This document shows positions 51,301 through 59,460 of a stretch of 64,000 nt of DNA, one piece after another. Every line of letters starts with the position of its first letter. Within the stretch, counting starts at the first letter, position 1. Source of the DNA: Glandiceps talaboti (lineage: Eukaryota; Hemichordata; Enteropneusta; Spengelidae); assembly GCF_964340395.1 (NCBI RefSeq), contig NC_135552.1, positions 18,439,181 to 18,503,180 of the forward strand, given 5' to 3'. The position numbers and the translations under genes are program-made. A model generated the notes under the pieces. It did not search any database. It was not told where the DNA came from and saw only the letters and a list, made by a program, of their open reading frames with translations.

Positions 51301-53829
51301 ACGTTGTCTGTGATATGGGATGATGCTCAGACGATGAGTGGCCCTGTTTTCATTTGTAAACCTGTTGTCGTACACATACAAATGATGGTGTTTTTTTCTC
51401 TTGACTATAACACGCTGACGACTCCGTTGGGTCTTCCTGTATGTCCCAATAATTGGCACTATGAATGTTAATACAAAACATGTCATGTTCGTAGACCAAA
51501 TGTTATTCTTATGTTATATATTAAAACAAAATTTCTCCCAAGATATAGTTACATTTTATGCTGTAGGGATTTCAAAGTCAAATAAATTTCTTCGAAAACA
51601 TGAATATCAGGTATTAATGAAAAATAGAACATGTAGCTAACAGACAGACTCAGTGTAGACATCTAGCGTCAAAATCCATCTCCCATTGGAATCAAGTACT
51701 GAGTCAGAATGTCGTTTATTGCCGATTAACACGATACACCAGGGACGTTTATGAAACAACTAGTCCAAAGCTTAGTTTTCGATCTAAAAAGATGGTGTAT
51801 TTTACATTACACAAGCATTTCAGTTTTCCGCAATTGTTTCGATTAAATCAATAGCTCCAATAATGAAATATTTTATGAAATTGCTATTCAATTGATTTAT
51901 TTTCATCGATATTACAATAAGGCATAACACTTGTTTAATATTATAGTGTTCATAGAATGTCAACGAACTCACAATTCACTCCGTGTAGGAGTGAATTGTA
52001 CATAGAATCTAAAGACAGCAGTGGTCATCAATGCTACAGACTGTACAGGTGTGCAATTAGATACTCATTCTTTTCATCATCAGTACTTGATGATTCCCAT
52101 TACTTTCCATTGAAAGGCCTACCGTTATTTCTAGAGGTTTTAATTTGATTGGAGAGGTTGTACATATGGCATACACTACACTTTCACGAGACACCCACCA
52201 TACATCACAAGGTACAAAGAACGGCCATGAAATCATAGTGCACGTAATGAACCAATTGCACTTGTCTACTTTGCGTATCTCCGATGTGGACCGTGAAAGT
52301 ATAACTGTTGTTGCTTCCTCTCTCATTTTATTGATCAACTATATATGATCGCATGATTCCAACATGTGTGTGTTGTGTTTCTTATTGTCCAAATCCGAGA
52401 AAAGACACTTAGTAATTCGATCCTGCTTGTTGCGTGTCGATTAATGCATTTGTGTATTTTTCTCCGCCAGAGTTGAAGTGTTTTTCCGTACATCAATGTA
52501 GTATGCACTTGTTCCACCCCTACCTTACATTTATAGATGTACATTTCTGCCGAACTACAACAAAAATAACAGCGACATAACCCAGGGGGTGAGGCGCACG
52601 CGTTGAGAGTGAAATGAGTGTTTATCTTTAGTAGTCTTGGTAAAGACTACCTTTAAATTAGAATTCATTCCCATTGAATTAACCATTTCAATTAACGCCA
52701 TAACAAAATAATGGTTCGTAGTGTGCTCATATATATCGTCACGGTGTATTTACAAGGCGGTTCATTCTGGGACACTGTACTAACACCACCGTACGTCACA
52801 TTTAGATGCCCATGGTACATGTGGTATTGATATTGCAAGCACCCCAACCAACGGCTTACATTTTACACTTTGATTCACAGCTAACGCCTAACACTTACAC
52901 TATCTACATGTAAATTGGTGATCTTGGTTTTCCTTCTTCATGATTTCTCCATCCTCTTTATCACCATTGCTATTTGTTGAACTGCTTTCGTCATTACTCA
53001 TTCCCAGGAGACTTTCAATGTTGCAATCGCTTTTATTTTTAAAAAGATAATATGATGCTAGCATATATCAATACTATCACAACGACAAACGTGTCACACA
53101 AACATATCATTTGCTAAGCCATCAATTGTTTGCATCTGATAATATTGATACATGTATTTTAGATTGCCATTTACTTAAATTGTTGGAGGTTAAAACAAGT
53201 CCTCGCCAATTATATATATCAATAATTTTGGCATTAAGTTGAGATTGCCAAAATGTTACCGTATGTTGAAGAAAGCGTCAAACTCTTAAGATTTTAATTT
53301 ACTACCTAGAATAGTCAACCAATGTTTGATGATAAGTACTTTTGAGAATTGTTTTGCCGTGGTGTGGACGACATGTCATGGAGCATATTAGCGATATTGC
53401 ACTTGAAAGTGTCGTTTTTAGTTTGTTCACGTAAATTAATCTCAAATCTCAAATCATACCACTATTAAACAAAGCCATTTTTTTTCCAATTCTGCATTAA
53501 TCATTTCTTGCTTTCATTTGCAGATTCGTTCTCAAATATCCAGAAAATACAGGAATTACATGACGGCACGTCGGGGAAGTGACTTTCGTTATCGAGCCAA
53601 ATCTCTTTATACCACAACCGAGGTAATTACTGTTCTTGACACACCAGAACAGAAACGGAAAAGTGTGACAGATACACTACCGTACAACAAAATCAACAAC
53701 AATCAAGCGAACTCCATTCACTGTGAAAACAATCACAATGGCAATTCCCAGAATGCACTACTGCGAGAAGAATATTGTCGGAGGAATTCTGATAATAATG
53801 TCAGTGACGTGAATACATCCCTTGTGTGA
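21768..53829 (+). CDS. Calcitonin/CGRP-receptor-like class B GPCR, complete gene (13 coding exons)
   Basis: A plasma-membrane receptor of the secretin family, calcitonin receptor / calcitonin-receptor-like branch, expected to bind a calcitonin-, CGRP- or DH31-like amidated peptide and signal mainly through Gs and cAMP. Coding exons: 21768-21821, 24626-24743, 27278-27388, 30449-30552, 41149-41240, 41665-41794, 43791-43953, 44788-44848, 45719-45782, 46683-46768, 49288-49423, 50964-51005, 53524-53829. They sum to 1467 nt (488 residues plus stop) with all phases matching and all introns GT-AG. Residues: signal peptide about 1-23; hormone-receptor domain with cysteines 44, 61, 70, 84, 101, 123; N-glycosylation sites at 62, 114 and 119; TM1 about 133-158; TM2 168-192; TM3 206-243; TM4 250-270; TM5 286-313; TM6 330-350; TM7 358-384; tail 388-488. 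H170, E230, T334 and Y381 form the class B polar network, and C209 and C279 the TM3-ECL2 disulfide. Whether it needs a RAMP partner cannot be told. Family assignment is firm; the ligand is inference. Confidence 0.93.
23117..23364. repeat. (ACAT)n-(ACAG)n compound microsatellite
   Basis: ACAT units to about 23304 with a few AC and ATGC variants, then about 15 ACAG units. Lies in receptor intron 1. Confidence 0.97.
23604..24143. repeat. TGAG/TGCG tetranucleotide array with higher-order pattern
   Basis: 540 bp of period-four repeat in which TGAG blocks alternate with TGCG blocks. A composite block of (TGCG)2-4, one TGCA, TGAG, TGCG and back to TGAG recurs at about 23702, 23789, 23850 and 23965. 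Lies in receptor intron 1. The Leu-Thr-His-Ser frames on the other strand are products of the repeat. Confidence 0.97.
24626..24743 (+). CDS. Receptor exon 2: start of the hormone-binding domain
   Basis: Acceptor TTTGTACAG, donor GTAAGT, phase 0 in and 1 out. Encodes residues 19-57 plus part of 58: the end of the signal peptide, an amphipathic helix rich in Gln and Ile, and the first domain cysteine (44) in the context IECEERL. This matches the N-terminal helix of class B ectodomains. Confidence 0.9.
24744..27277 (+). other. Receptor intron 2
   Basis: 2.5-kb intron containing the 161-163-bp tandem duplication at 25280-25603. The open frames at 26202-26663 (-) and 26382-26621 (+) have no recognisable domain. 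Confidence 0.75.
25280..25603. repeat. ~162-bp tandem duplication containing an element end
   Basis: Units 25280-25440 and 25441-25603 are nearly identical, from GTAAATTGTCAT through GAACAGGGTA. Each contains TTTAGGGTCAGCAG followed by GGTCGGATTACCGGAAAC, which resembles the right end of the TIR family seen complete at 44339 and 56471. Confidence 0.9.
27278..27388 (+). CDS. Receptor exon 3: core of the hormone-binding domain
   Basis: Acceptor CTTTCAG, donor GTAAGT, phase 1 in and 1 out. Encodes cysteines 61, 70 and 84 within [11 protein letters not shown] and NCPEF, the calcitonin-receptor/CALCRL signature, including glycosylation site N62 and the conserved Asp66 and Trp68. This exon alone fixes the family. 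Confidence 0.97.
27389..30448 (+). other. Receptor intron 3
   Basis: 3.1-kb intron. It holds a GA-GT compound microsatellite at 27866-28049. Open frames at 28181-28477 and 29500-29817 are uninterrupted but unrecognised and lie on no convincing exon borders. Confidence 0.75.
27866..28049. repeat. (GA)n-(AC)n compound microsatellite
   Basis: GA tract with an internal G run near 27905, GAGT units, then (AC)n to about 28022 and ACAG/ACAA variants. Lies in receptor intron 3. Confidence 0.95.
30449..30552 (+). CDS. Receptor exon 4: end of the hormone-binding domain
   Basis: Acceptor GGTTTCAG, donor GTAAGA, phase 1 in and 0 out. Encodes residues 95-129 with cysteines 101 and 123, the conserved GEWF and HPESNQTW block, and glycosylation sites N114 and N119. 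It closely follows the calcitonin-receptor family pattern. Confidence 0.97.
30877..30926. repeat. Near-perfect hairpin/palindrome
   Basis: Centred on the exact 18-bp palindrome GACCACTAATTAGTGGTC, with imperfect pairing extended on both sides (CAGACTCGGACTC against the CAGTCTCATTGGTCTG side). A second, similar near-palindrome, CGGACCACTCAGTGGTCTG, lies 65 bp further at 30991-31009. Confidence 0.8.
32142..32251. repeat. (GTT)n / GTC / GCT trinucleotide repeat
   Basis: About 20 GTT units, followed by GTC and degenerate units, ending in GCTGCTGCTGCTGCAG. Lies in receptor intron 4. Confidence 0.97.
33746..34070 (+). repeat. Direct repeat pair flanking a dispersed repeat fragment
   Basis: A ~50-bp block (CAGATAGTGTTGTCATGTCT through CCAGCGTCAAAACGTCTAG) at 33746-33795 recurs at 34021-34070. 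The sequence between contains the CG-rich start and TTTCAACCAAACCTGG block also seen at 14670-14800. This may be a duplicated element end. Confidence 0.7.
35733..35880. repeat. ~56-bp minisatellite, three units
   Basis: Each unit contains TATGAACTACAAAA (or GATGAACTACAAAA), then a CTCGTCTTG-type block and CCTGAAA. Confidence 0.8.
36371..37012. mobile_element. G-rich element with inverted ends
   Basis: Left end ATAAGGGGAAGGGCCGCGGG and right end GGCCCTTCCCCTTTAAAG are inverted copies of each other for about 16 bp. Inside, the block GGAGGGTCATAYTTTAGA occurs twice in the same orientation (about 36420 and 36883). The tRNA-like unit at 36758 lies inside. No coding capacity, so a non-autonomous DNA element is likely; target-site duplications are not clear. 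Confidence 0.5.
36758..36835 (-). ncRNA. tRNA-like Pol III unit (tRNA pseudogene or SINE head)
   Basis: On the - strand, ends CTCCCTG and CAGGGAT pair at six of seven positions. An A box (TGGCGTAGTTG) matches the TRGYNNARNNG consensus exactly, a B-box-like GGTTCAAATCT follows, and a T6 run lies at the 3' end. The anticodon arm does not fold, and six extra bases sit between the T arm and the acceptor stem, so it is not a functional tRNA gene. A tRNA-derived SINE head or decayed tRNA is most likely. Confidence 0.5.
37028..37283 (-). mobile_element. TIR family element, complete copy (reverse orientation)
   Basis: Starts TTAGGCCTAAACAAATTGTT with GGTTCCAGTTACC, and ends with GTAATCGGAACCCCACAA and TTAAGGCC, the inverted counterpart. 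It is a shorter, reversed version of the copies at 44339 and 56471. No open frame, so a non-autonomous (MITE-like) element is inferred. It sits 15 bp from the preceding element. Confidence 0.75.
38590..38850. repeat. ~57-bp degenerate minisatellite
   Basis: About four to five units built around TCTGAATGTACATATATCAA followed by GGCATTCAACATAGT. Lies in receptor intron 4. Confidence 0.75.
39690..40050. mobile_element. Large foldback element
   Basis: The left arm from CAGACCGTGGACGAAAGGAAC (39698) reads inverted in the right arm ending GTTCCGTTCGTCCACGGTCTG (40045). Pairing continues inward through AAACAAATGAATTGGATTAAT and GAGACTTATATTAC, with the centre near 39870. Arms are ~150-170 bp and imperfect. 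No coding capacity. A foldback transposon or MITE is inferred. Confidence 0.75.
41149..41240 (+). CDS. Receptor exon 5: transmembrane helix 1
   Basis: Acceptor CTCTTCAG, donor GTAAGT, phase 0 in and 2 out. Encodes residues 130-159 plus part of 160, a hydrophobic helix ending IIFFYFK as in calcitonin-family TM1. Confidence 0.95.
41665..41794 (+). CDS. Receptor exon 6: intracellular loop 1 and TM2
   Basis: Acceptor GTCGATAG, donor GTAAGT, phase 2 in and 0 out. Encodes residues 160-203 with [14 protein letters not shown], including H170 (2.50), and the first extracellular loop. Confidence 0.97.
41795..43790 (+). other. Receptor intron 6
   Basis: 2.0-kb intron. The open frames at 42126-42323 and 43234-43464 are unrecognised; no repeat of note. 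Confidence 0.7.
43791..43953 (+). CDS. Receptor exon 7: TM3 and start of TM4
   Basis: Acceptor TTTCTCACAG, donor GTACGT, phase 0 in and 1 out. Encodes residues 204-257 plus part of 258: disulfide Cys209, the near-invariant [15 protein letters not shown] block with E230 (3.50), and the WYYLLGW start of TM4. Confidence 0.98.
43954..44787 (+). other. Receptor intron 7
   Basis: 0.8-kb intron, nearly half of it the complete TIR element at 44339-44716, which ends only about 70 bp before the next exon. Confidence 0.8.
44339..44716 (+). mobile_element. TIR family element, complete copy
   Basis: Left end TAGGCCTAACAAAAAAATGT with GGTTTCGATTAC; right end GGTAACCGGAACCAAACATT. The ends are inverted copies over about 24 bp. 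The interior is T-rich with a poly-A and TTAGGGTCGGCGTGAAAAAC block before the right end. Non-coding. Copies at 37028 and 56471 share the layout. Confidence 0.8.
44788..44848 (+). CDS. Receptor exon 8: rest of TM4
   Basis: Acceptor TTGTTCCAG, donor GTATGT, phase 1 in and 2 out. A 61-nt exon that completes V258 and encodes 259-277 (APFIPVTIY and on), in frame with both neighbours. Confidence 0.92.
45719..45782 (+). CDS. Receptor exon 9: extracellular loop 2 and start of TM5
   Basis: Acceptor GATCCTTCAG, donor GTAAGT, phase 2 in and 0 out. Encodes 278-299 with the conserved NCWLEE motif; Cys279 pairs with Cys209. Confidence 0.96.
45783..46682 (+). other. Receptor intron 9
   Basis: 0.9-kb intron, about half of which is the foldback element at 46141-46568. 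Confidence 0.8.
46141..46568. mobile_element. Large foldback element in intron 9
   Basis: TACAACCCTTGCACCAGTT at the left end pairs with the inverted AACTGGTGCAAGGGTTGTA at the right end. Pairing continues through a TTTTTATCAGTAGT block, CCTTATCACACTATCA, TTGATACAAAA and AACAAACTGATAA, to a loop near 46360 flanked by GAAAGTTAG and CTAACTTTC. Arms are ~190 bp. It ends 114 bp before exon 10. Non-coding; a MITE or foldback origin is inferred. Confidence 0.8.
46683..46768 (+). CDS. Receptor exon 10: TM5 and intracellular loop 3
   Basis: Acceptor CTGTTTGCAG, donor GTAAGT, phase 0 in and 2 out. Encodes 300-327 plus part of 328: [14 protein letters not shown] with N307 (5.50), and the basic third loop that contacts G protein. 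Confidence 0.97.
46848..47396. repeat. Degenerate ~28-bp minisatellite
   Basis: About 18-20 units around AATATCAATGTCACGATAA with TGTTACA. Some neighbouring units carry GATACTGTAAC, the reverse complement of GTTACAGTATC that is repeated near 60580. Confidence 0.85.
48104..48355. repeat. TATG/TAGG compound microsatellite
   Basis: TATG, then about 13 TAGG units, then TATG with TAGTATG and TACTATG variants. Confidence 0.96.
48655..48938. repeat. ~110-bp tandem satellite, locus 2
   Basis: Nearly three degenerate units carrying ATGGGTAA, then CCTAGCAAC...GACCAYGCCCATAGCAAC. Same family as 3325-3610. Confidence 0.7.
49288..49423 (+). CDS. Receptor exon 11: TM6, extracellular loop 3, start of TM7
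   Basis: Acceptor TTGCATAG, donor GTGAGC, phase 2 in and 0 out. Encodes 328-373: [15 protein letters not shown] with T334 (6.42) and the P339/G342 kink, then TM7 up to Q373 (7.49). Confidence 0.97.
49424..50963 (+). other. Receptor intron 11
   Basis: 1.5-kb intron with no recognised repeat or exon. Confidence 0.7.
50964..51005 (+). CDS. Receptor exon 12: 42-nt TM7 exon
   Basis: Acceptor TTCTGTTGCAG, donor GTAATG, phase 0 on both sides. Encodes [14 protein letters not shown] (374-387), from G7.50 to the helix-8 glutamate, including Y381 (7.57). A phase-0 42-nt exon here is conserved in class B receptors, and its skipping is known for calcitonin, CRF1 and PTH1 receptors. The donor is the only one in the gene without G at +5. 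Confidence 0.97.
51006..51140 (+). CDS. Possible alternative C-terminal tail by read-through of exon 12
   Basis: If the weak donor is not used, the frame continues for 44 residues to TGA at 51138-51140. The first 14 ([14 protein letters not shown]) look like an amphipathic helix 8 following NGE, and the remaining 30 are rich in Ser, Thr and Lys, as expected of a phosphorylated receptor tail. An AATAAA lies at 51581. The product would be 431 residues. No transcript evidence is available, so this is inference. Confidence 0.5.
   Translation, partial: VMDKLYRFIRNFLLAHPLSNPSSSSARATKKSSAYKPTTSTTSA
51141..53523 (+). other. Remainder of receptor intron 12
   Basis: 2.4 kb. Apart from the hairpin at 51971-51999 and the AATAAA at 51581 I see nothing; the open frames around 52000-52540 are unrecognised. 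Confidence 0.65.
51971..51999. repeat. Perfect short hairpin
   Basis: ACAATTCACTCC and its exact inverted copy are separated by a 5-nt loop GTGTA. There is no T run after it and no gene context. Confidence 0.8.
53524..53829 (+). CDS. Receptor exon 13: cytoplasmic tail and stop
   Basis: Acceptor TTTCATTTGCAG, phase 0. Encodes 388-488. It opens with basic helix 8 ([18 protein letters not shown]) and then a hydrophilic Asn/Ser/Thr-rich tail. The final residues TSLV fit a class I PDZ ligand (S/T-x-hydrophobic). Confidence 0.95.
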   Translation: MRSQISRKYRNYMTARRGSDFRYRAKSLYTTTEVITVLDTPEQKRKSVTDTLPYNKINNNQANSIHCENNHNGNSQNALLREEYCRRNSDNNVSDVNTSLV

Positions 53830-53834
53830 CGTCA
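53827..53834 (+). promoter_or_regulatory. CRE-like palindrome 1
   Basis: Exact TGACGTCA whose first three bases are the receptor stop codon. A second copy lies 20 bp further on. Confidence 0.4.
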
Positions 53835-53846
53835 CAAGTTGACAAG

Positions 53847-53854
53847 TGACGTCA
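53847..53854 (+). promoter_or_regulatory. CRE-like palindrome 2
   Basis: Exact TGACGTCA, same 9-mer context (TGACGTCAC) as the first, in the presumed 3' UTR. Function unknown. Confidence 0.4.
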
Positions 53855-54814
53855 CATACTACGTAATCGGATTAATTTTACCATTTGTCTTGTATGTGAT
53901 CATTGTACGCCTACCCCCCTTCCAGGACAGCGGTCGGGACAGTGCCTTTGAAGTCCTAATTTTACCTCGTGCCAATTTTGTAATAGACGTCGATCAGTTT
54001 CTTCAAAAGCATTTCAATGACCGCGTGCTGCATGTCATAATCCTCGAACTATGGTGTACGTAGTCGTGAAATTTGTGTTTGTTGAGGCAGACTCGTTAGT
54101 GGTGATGTATCAAGATACTTGGGACAAAGACAAGTATCGTTGTTCAACTAAGTTTTGCCACGGAGATGTCGAAAAACGCAATTCGACGAAAACATTTGAA
54201 TGTAGTCTATATAAATACCTCAAACGCGTTTCGAGGAGGTCGGAGGTTTTATCCAGAGGGGCAGACATTTGACGAATACATATCACACCAACTGATATGT
54301 TTGGTGAACAGTAGTAGGCTGGAAGGTATTTTTTATTTTAAAAAAGTTGTCATTTTATGTGTAGGATACACTATACCTCCGAAGTAAGATGTGTAACAAA
54401 AATTGTGTACAGTGTCGGTGCGATTAGTTTTATATGCCAATGATACTTAAAACTTTTGAAATGTCTGCCAGTATTCTCACAAAGTCGTAAAGTGTCAACG
54501 GACATTGTACGAATACTGTGTTTTCTTTTATATCGGAAGTGTGAATCTACCACGTCTACTCTGAATCGAATGTTGTCATAGCAACCCCATATTACAATTT
54601 AGTTACAGAAGCTTACAAAGTAGATGTAGATGGTTTTCTTTAGTGATGTCGCCCTCACAATTGCAAGTTTTGTAGCAATCACTCCCTCGGCTTGGACTAC
54701 GAGCTGCCTGGTGCCACATCAGTGCATGCTTTTTTTCAGGAACCTCAGGTAGAGAGAAAATGACTATGGAATTCGTTAAATGTGATTGAAGTGCATATAT
54801 TCTTTGGAACTCGT

Positions 54815-55310
54815 GATGATATCACGTGCGTGTTAATTTGGCTAATGTGTCTATAATGTTGTGAGATAGACTGTTCTAACAATTGATTCACGTAACAAGC
54901 GTATAACTATACAAGTTGATAACTTGGGGGTGGGAGGGGAGGGCAGGTTAGGATGGACTGATTAATCGGTGTTGGAAACCATCACCTGTTTATCATTGAT
55001 TTGGGCCACTGTAGGAAAATCAACATAAATCTACAAAACGATGCTGATAGATGTTAAAGAAGGATGATATCACGTGCGTGTTGATTTGGCTAATGTGTCT
55101 ATGATGTTGTGAGATAGACTGTTCTATCAATTGATTCACGTAACAAGCGTATAACTATAAAAGTTGATAACTTGGGGGTGGGAGGGGAGGACAGGTCAGG
55201 ATGGACTGATTAATCTGTATTGGAAACCATCACCTGTTTAACATTAATCTGGGCCACTGTAGGAAAATCAACATAAATCTACACAACGATGCTGATAGAT
55301 GTTAAAGAAG
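54815..55310. repeat. 248-bp tandem duplication
   Basis: Units 54815-55062 and 55063-55310 have equal length and differ at only about ten positions by eye. Both start GATGATATCACGTGCGTGTT and end GATAGATGTTAAAGAAG. A recent duplication in the receptor's 3' flank. Confidence 0.95.
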
Positions 55311-56470
55311 GTAGTCTTAAAAAAACTATATCGTAGAATATCTGTGAGAGTAAACGTGTAGTTATGGAAATAACGAATTAGTGTATTTCAATTATTTTTC
55401 AAGTTTTTTTGTTTCTATGGTTACAGGGCCTTAAATCTTACTGTTCAATAATAATTTAACTAGACCAACTTCGTCAATCTTCATCCCAGCTATATAGCGA
55501 ATTTTCCACATGCCCGATATGTCCTTATATGTTTATGTACATTTGTCAAAACCTTGCCAAAGTAGGTTACTGCTTGTAAATATTGCGTTTAGATAAGTTT
55601 CCATGACAACTCCTGGGTCACTAGTACGCCAGATTGAAAATTATATTGGAAAAGGTAAAACTTTGCCGATGGTGGCATACATATTAGACGTGTTTGTTTT
55701 AAAATATTTTCATTGAGAAAACGTTTTGTATGAAAAGAGAACTTGTTTTGATGACGTGGTGTACATAATGTGTTATATATATACATATATATATACCCGG
55801 ATTCGTTTGCAATTTACCGTTAACAGTTAAGTCAACTTGGTATCGCGACCAGAGTAGATCGATGTGTTCAAAGTATTTTCAACGAAGCAGAAACTGTTTT
55901 ACCTGTATGCTGCCTGTCGTAAATCATGGTACTTCTTCACAATGTTACGTTATTATGTTTGCATGTCTTCTTTTTTTTATAAAGCTTTAATAGATTTGAT
56001 TTTATGTTTTATATATTCGGGTATCGGGGCTCCCGTGTGACCGCCCTCGTGACGATTATGATTTGCAAGTCTCCGTTTCACCACACCTGTTCTCCATAAC
56101 GCATGTTTAATTTGCATGTGATGATATAAGTAATCTAACTTTTTCTCTCTCTCTCCATTCATTCAAAAGTTATTCATTTCCATTCTTTCTTTTGTTTCCT
56201 TTCTATCTTTTTGACACCTTTCATCACGTGATCAGCGTCTTTCAACTATATCATCACATGTTGCGGAGAATTTTGCTTCGAATCACAACCAGTCTGAGAA
56301 TATGTAACATAGCAACTTTTCTTCTATCATCCTATTTCTTATCATGCTGTGTATGTAAAGGTAAACCCGTAATGCATGCATTCTTCTACCATTCTTGCTA
56401 CATTCATCTTTTTAATTTCTTTATTTTTCCATCCTTTAATTATAGTTACTGCTAAACGTCACACTTCATA

Positions 56471-56809
56471 TTAAGGCCAAATAAAAAAATGTGCGGTTCC
56501 GATATCGCCCAATTTCGAAATGGGTGGGTAGGTAGGATTTTTATTTATTTTTGATTATTTTTTATAACTTTTTTGGTCTGCAGGCGGCTCAGGTTATGCT
56601 TTCAGTTGTTTATATGGTATTTGCGTCGTTATGGGTCACACGAGGAGATGACATCTTCAACTCTCACTATTTCATACTCTCACTTTGCAATTTTTTTTCG
56701 ATTTTTCGATAATCTTTTTCGAATTACCTAAAAAAAAGTTTAGGGTGAGAAGTAAAAAAGCTAGGTTGGGTCGGGTTACCGGAACCAAACATTTTTTTTT
56801 TGGCCTAAG
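56471..56809 (+). mobile_element. TIR family element, complete copy
   Basis: Left end TTAAGGCCAAATAAAAAAAT with GTGCGGTTCCGAT; right end GTTACCGGAACCAAAC, a T run and TGGCCTAAG. The inverted ends and the poly-A plus TTTAGGGTGAGAAGTAAAAAA block match the copy at 44339. Non-coding, 339 bp. Confidence 0.8.
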
Positions 56810-59337
56810 CAATTTTTAAACAAATATTTGCAAAAATATAGAAAGCCTTATTATCATGACTATACTAGTATGCTTTCACGCCCATGATTTAATCTTAGCT
56901 CCGCGAAGCTCGAGTTCAGTCCCTCATAACGGACTCGGATGAGTCAATTAAATTGTTAAAACCCGTAATGTAACGAGTGTTTGTAAGATAAGACACGGCT
57001 TCAATGTCGGCTATGGTTAACCAGCAGAACAGTCAAAGATTAGAAACTATTTTCAAGTTTATTGTGTATTTTCTTTATTTGTTAATATTTTCTTGTTTTA
57101 CATTGTATATCTGAATTGCTTTCTTACGCACACAAAAAATTGAACCCAAGTTTCTATAGAACGCAGAATAACACTCACAAAATGACAGAGTTTTGCATAG
57201 TCTTGACCATTTGTCTGATACTGTGTGTTGTAAAATGATATGGAGTTTTGGAGTTGAATATTACCAGAGTGTTTAAAGGTGCACTTCAGATGTCGTAGGG
57301 TGATGTTTATTTTAAAGAGTCGGAGGATTATAGGGGGGGGGGGGGTCATGTTAATGTTTCAAACTGTTACTTGAATTGTTCTACCATACAGGTATTTCTC
57401 TAGCTCTTGCATCGACATAACACAATGTCTGAATTGCCTCATCACGGTGTCTACAGGACCGCCAAACAAACTACACATAACACGTGTTTCAGTGCATTTC
57501 ATTGTCTGTTTTATTGAAACCTTAATGTAGTTTTTCTTTGACGATATGTCGTATCTCTCTGTCAAGAAACGTGTTTCTAGAACACTCGAACTCCAAGCGC
57601 CATGTTGTTTTGTAACCGAGTACACAGTTTAGCCAAGTATTGAAAAATGGAAAGTTACTATCACCCGTGTTGTCTATAAGTGGATCGACAAACCACATGA
57701 ATGGTATTGATTAAAAAAAAATATTTGTCATTTTTTTCGAACAAAAAATCACCAGATACTTAAGTAAGGAAGATTAATCCATGTTTTTATTGCGTAATGA
57801 AAACTCATATAATTTTGCTTGTTATTACTTTCCTCCAATTACGTCATATGGTGACATTGCGTTTTAAGTTAGGTCACAAATCAGACATTACGACAATCAT
57901 TTTTGAGAGACATTTATGAAAATCAAGATTGTGTGAATCTTTCTGTCGTTCTGAGATTCATTTCTATCCCTGTATCATTAGCACCTCTTGCAAATTGCCT
58001 TGTATATAATATATATATATATATGCTGTTGAGCTATTAATATGTCACCTGTTTGTATCATGTTGATTGTTTTAAATACAGATGATGCCATGTGCTAGAA
58101 GATAACTACTAGACGATGCAGCCAATGGCATCGGTGCTTTCTTAGATCTGTATTAATTTACAGTATTACAATGATTCCTATTGGTCTTTTCTTTGACAAA
58201 CTATTTATTTTGTGAATAAATTACAAGAATTCTTTCTCGTAATTATGATGTGTACAGCGTGTTTTCTGTGATGAAAAAAACGGATCAATGTAAAAAGGAC
58301 GTGACGAATATGTCAGTATTTGTGAACGTTATGTTATACGAAGTGTACTAAAGATAGTAATGATTTGAAATTGAGTCTTAGTATGGTGGCTCCATTACTT
58401 CACTGCAATATGATGACATTCGTCTTAGTGATCGTCTTGGGGTCGTTAAATTTGAAGGAAACACGGCATGATTTTACTGAGAACACGTGTTCGAATGAAA
58501 TGAAAACATTGCCAGTTTTACGGATGTTGATCTCAAATCAACATGGATTTACAAACACTTACAAGGACACATTCCAGGGATACACAGCAGACCGAAAGGA
58601 GACAACTGTGTCCTCTAAGGTTACATACCTTGTCAGATTATTGCAAAAAGGGACTCTTTACTCGTAGCTAAAGGTCGCGACCTCTTGAAAGTTCAGTGGA
58701 ACTATTACAAAGAAATTTAAAAGTTAATTGCTCAACTGAATATGATTACTTAAACATATGCACTATCAAAACACAGCTGCAGCATCCTAGATGTAATCCT
58801 TACTCGAGGATAAACTTATTCATTACAAAAATCGATTGCGGTATCTGGCATGAACATAAGCTGTTTTTGTATGTACAGTGTGCGAAGGGTTTAGTGATAG
58901 TATGGCTATGTGGCCTCCAGAATATTGATGTCAGTCACACGGCAAGATTAAAGAAAGAACGGATTAATATGTCAAAATAAAACACTTGTCATAATGATCA
59001 TAGTTGGATTCAATTTTACATGATACCACACACGTCGTCTTATACGTTCTTTTCGTACATAGTCCAGACATATAGCTTACTGAAGTAACAGGTGTGAGGT
59101 TGTGTCCATAGCGCCTTGATGTACTATGAAGGAGAAAGACCGAAGCATTTCTCCACAATCGCGCATTGCATTTAAAGTAAAACCACCACTTTGTACTACC
59201 TACCTGCTTATCACCAACATGTTCCATTTCGCAGACAATTCCCTCGCACACTTTCCCAAACGTTGTATTATTGGTTACTCTTGTTTTGTATTTGAATATA
59301 CCTTTAACGTTATTTAAACTACTTACTAACCAAATAT

Positions 59338-59460
59338 ACTACCAACACACCATACCATATCCAAGCACACCATGCACCATGCCATCTCTGGCACACCATA
59401 CATACCATCGCTTACCATCTCTATCACACCACCATGCCATCTTTAGCACGCAATTCCATC
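59338..59460. repeat. ACCAT-rich degenerate repeat
   Basis: Loose repetition of CACACCAT, ACCAT and GCCATCTCT units. Confidence 0.7.

Noticed and set aside
58365-58667. 100-residue open frame in the spacer
   Set aside because: No known motif; a similar-sized frame lies immediately next to it, and codon content looks like the surrounding AT-rich DNA.
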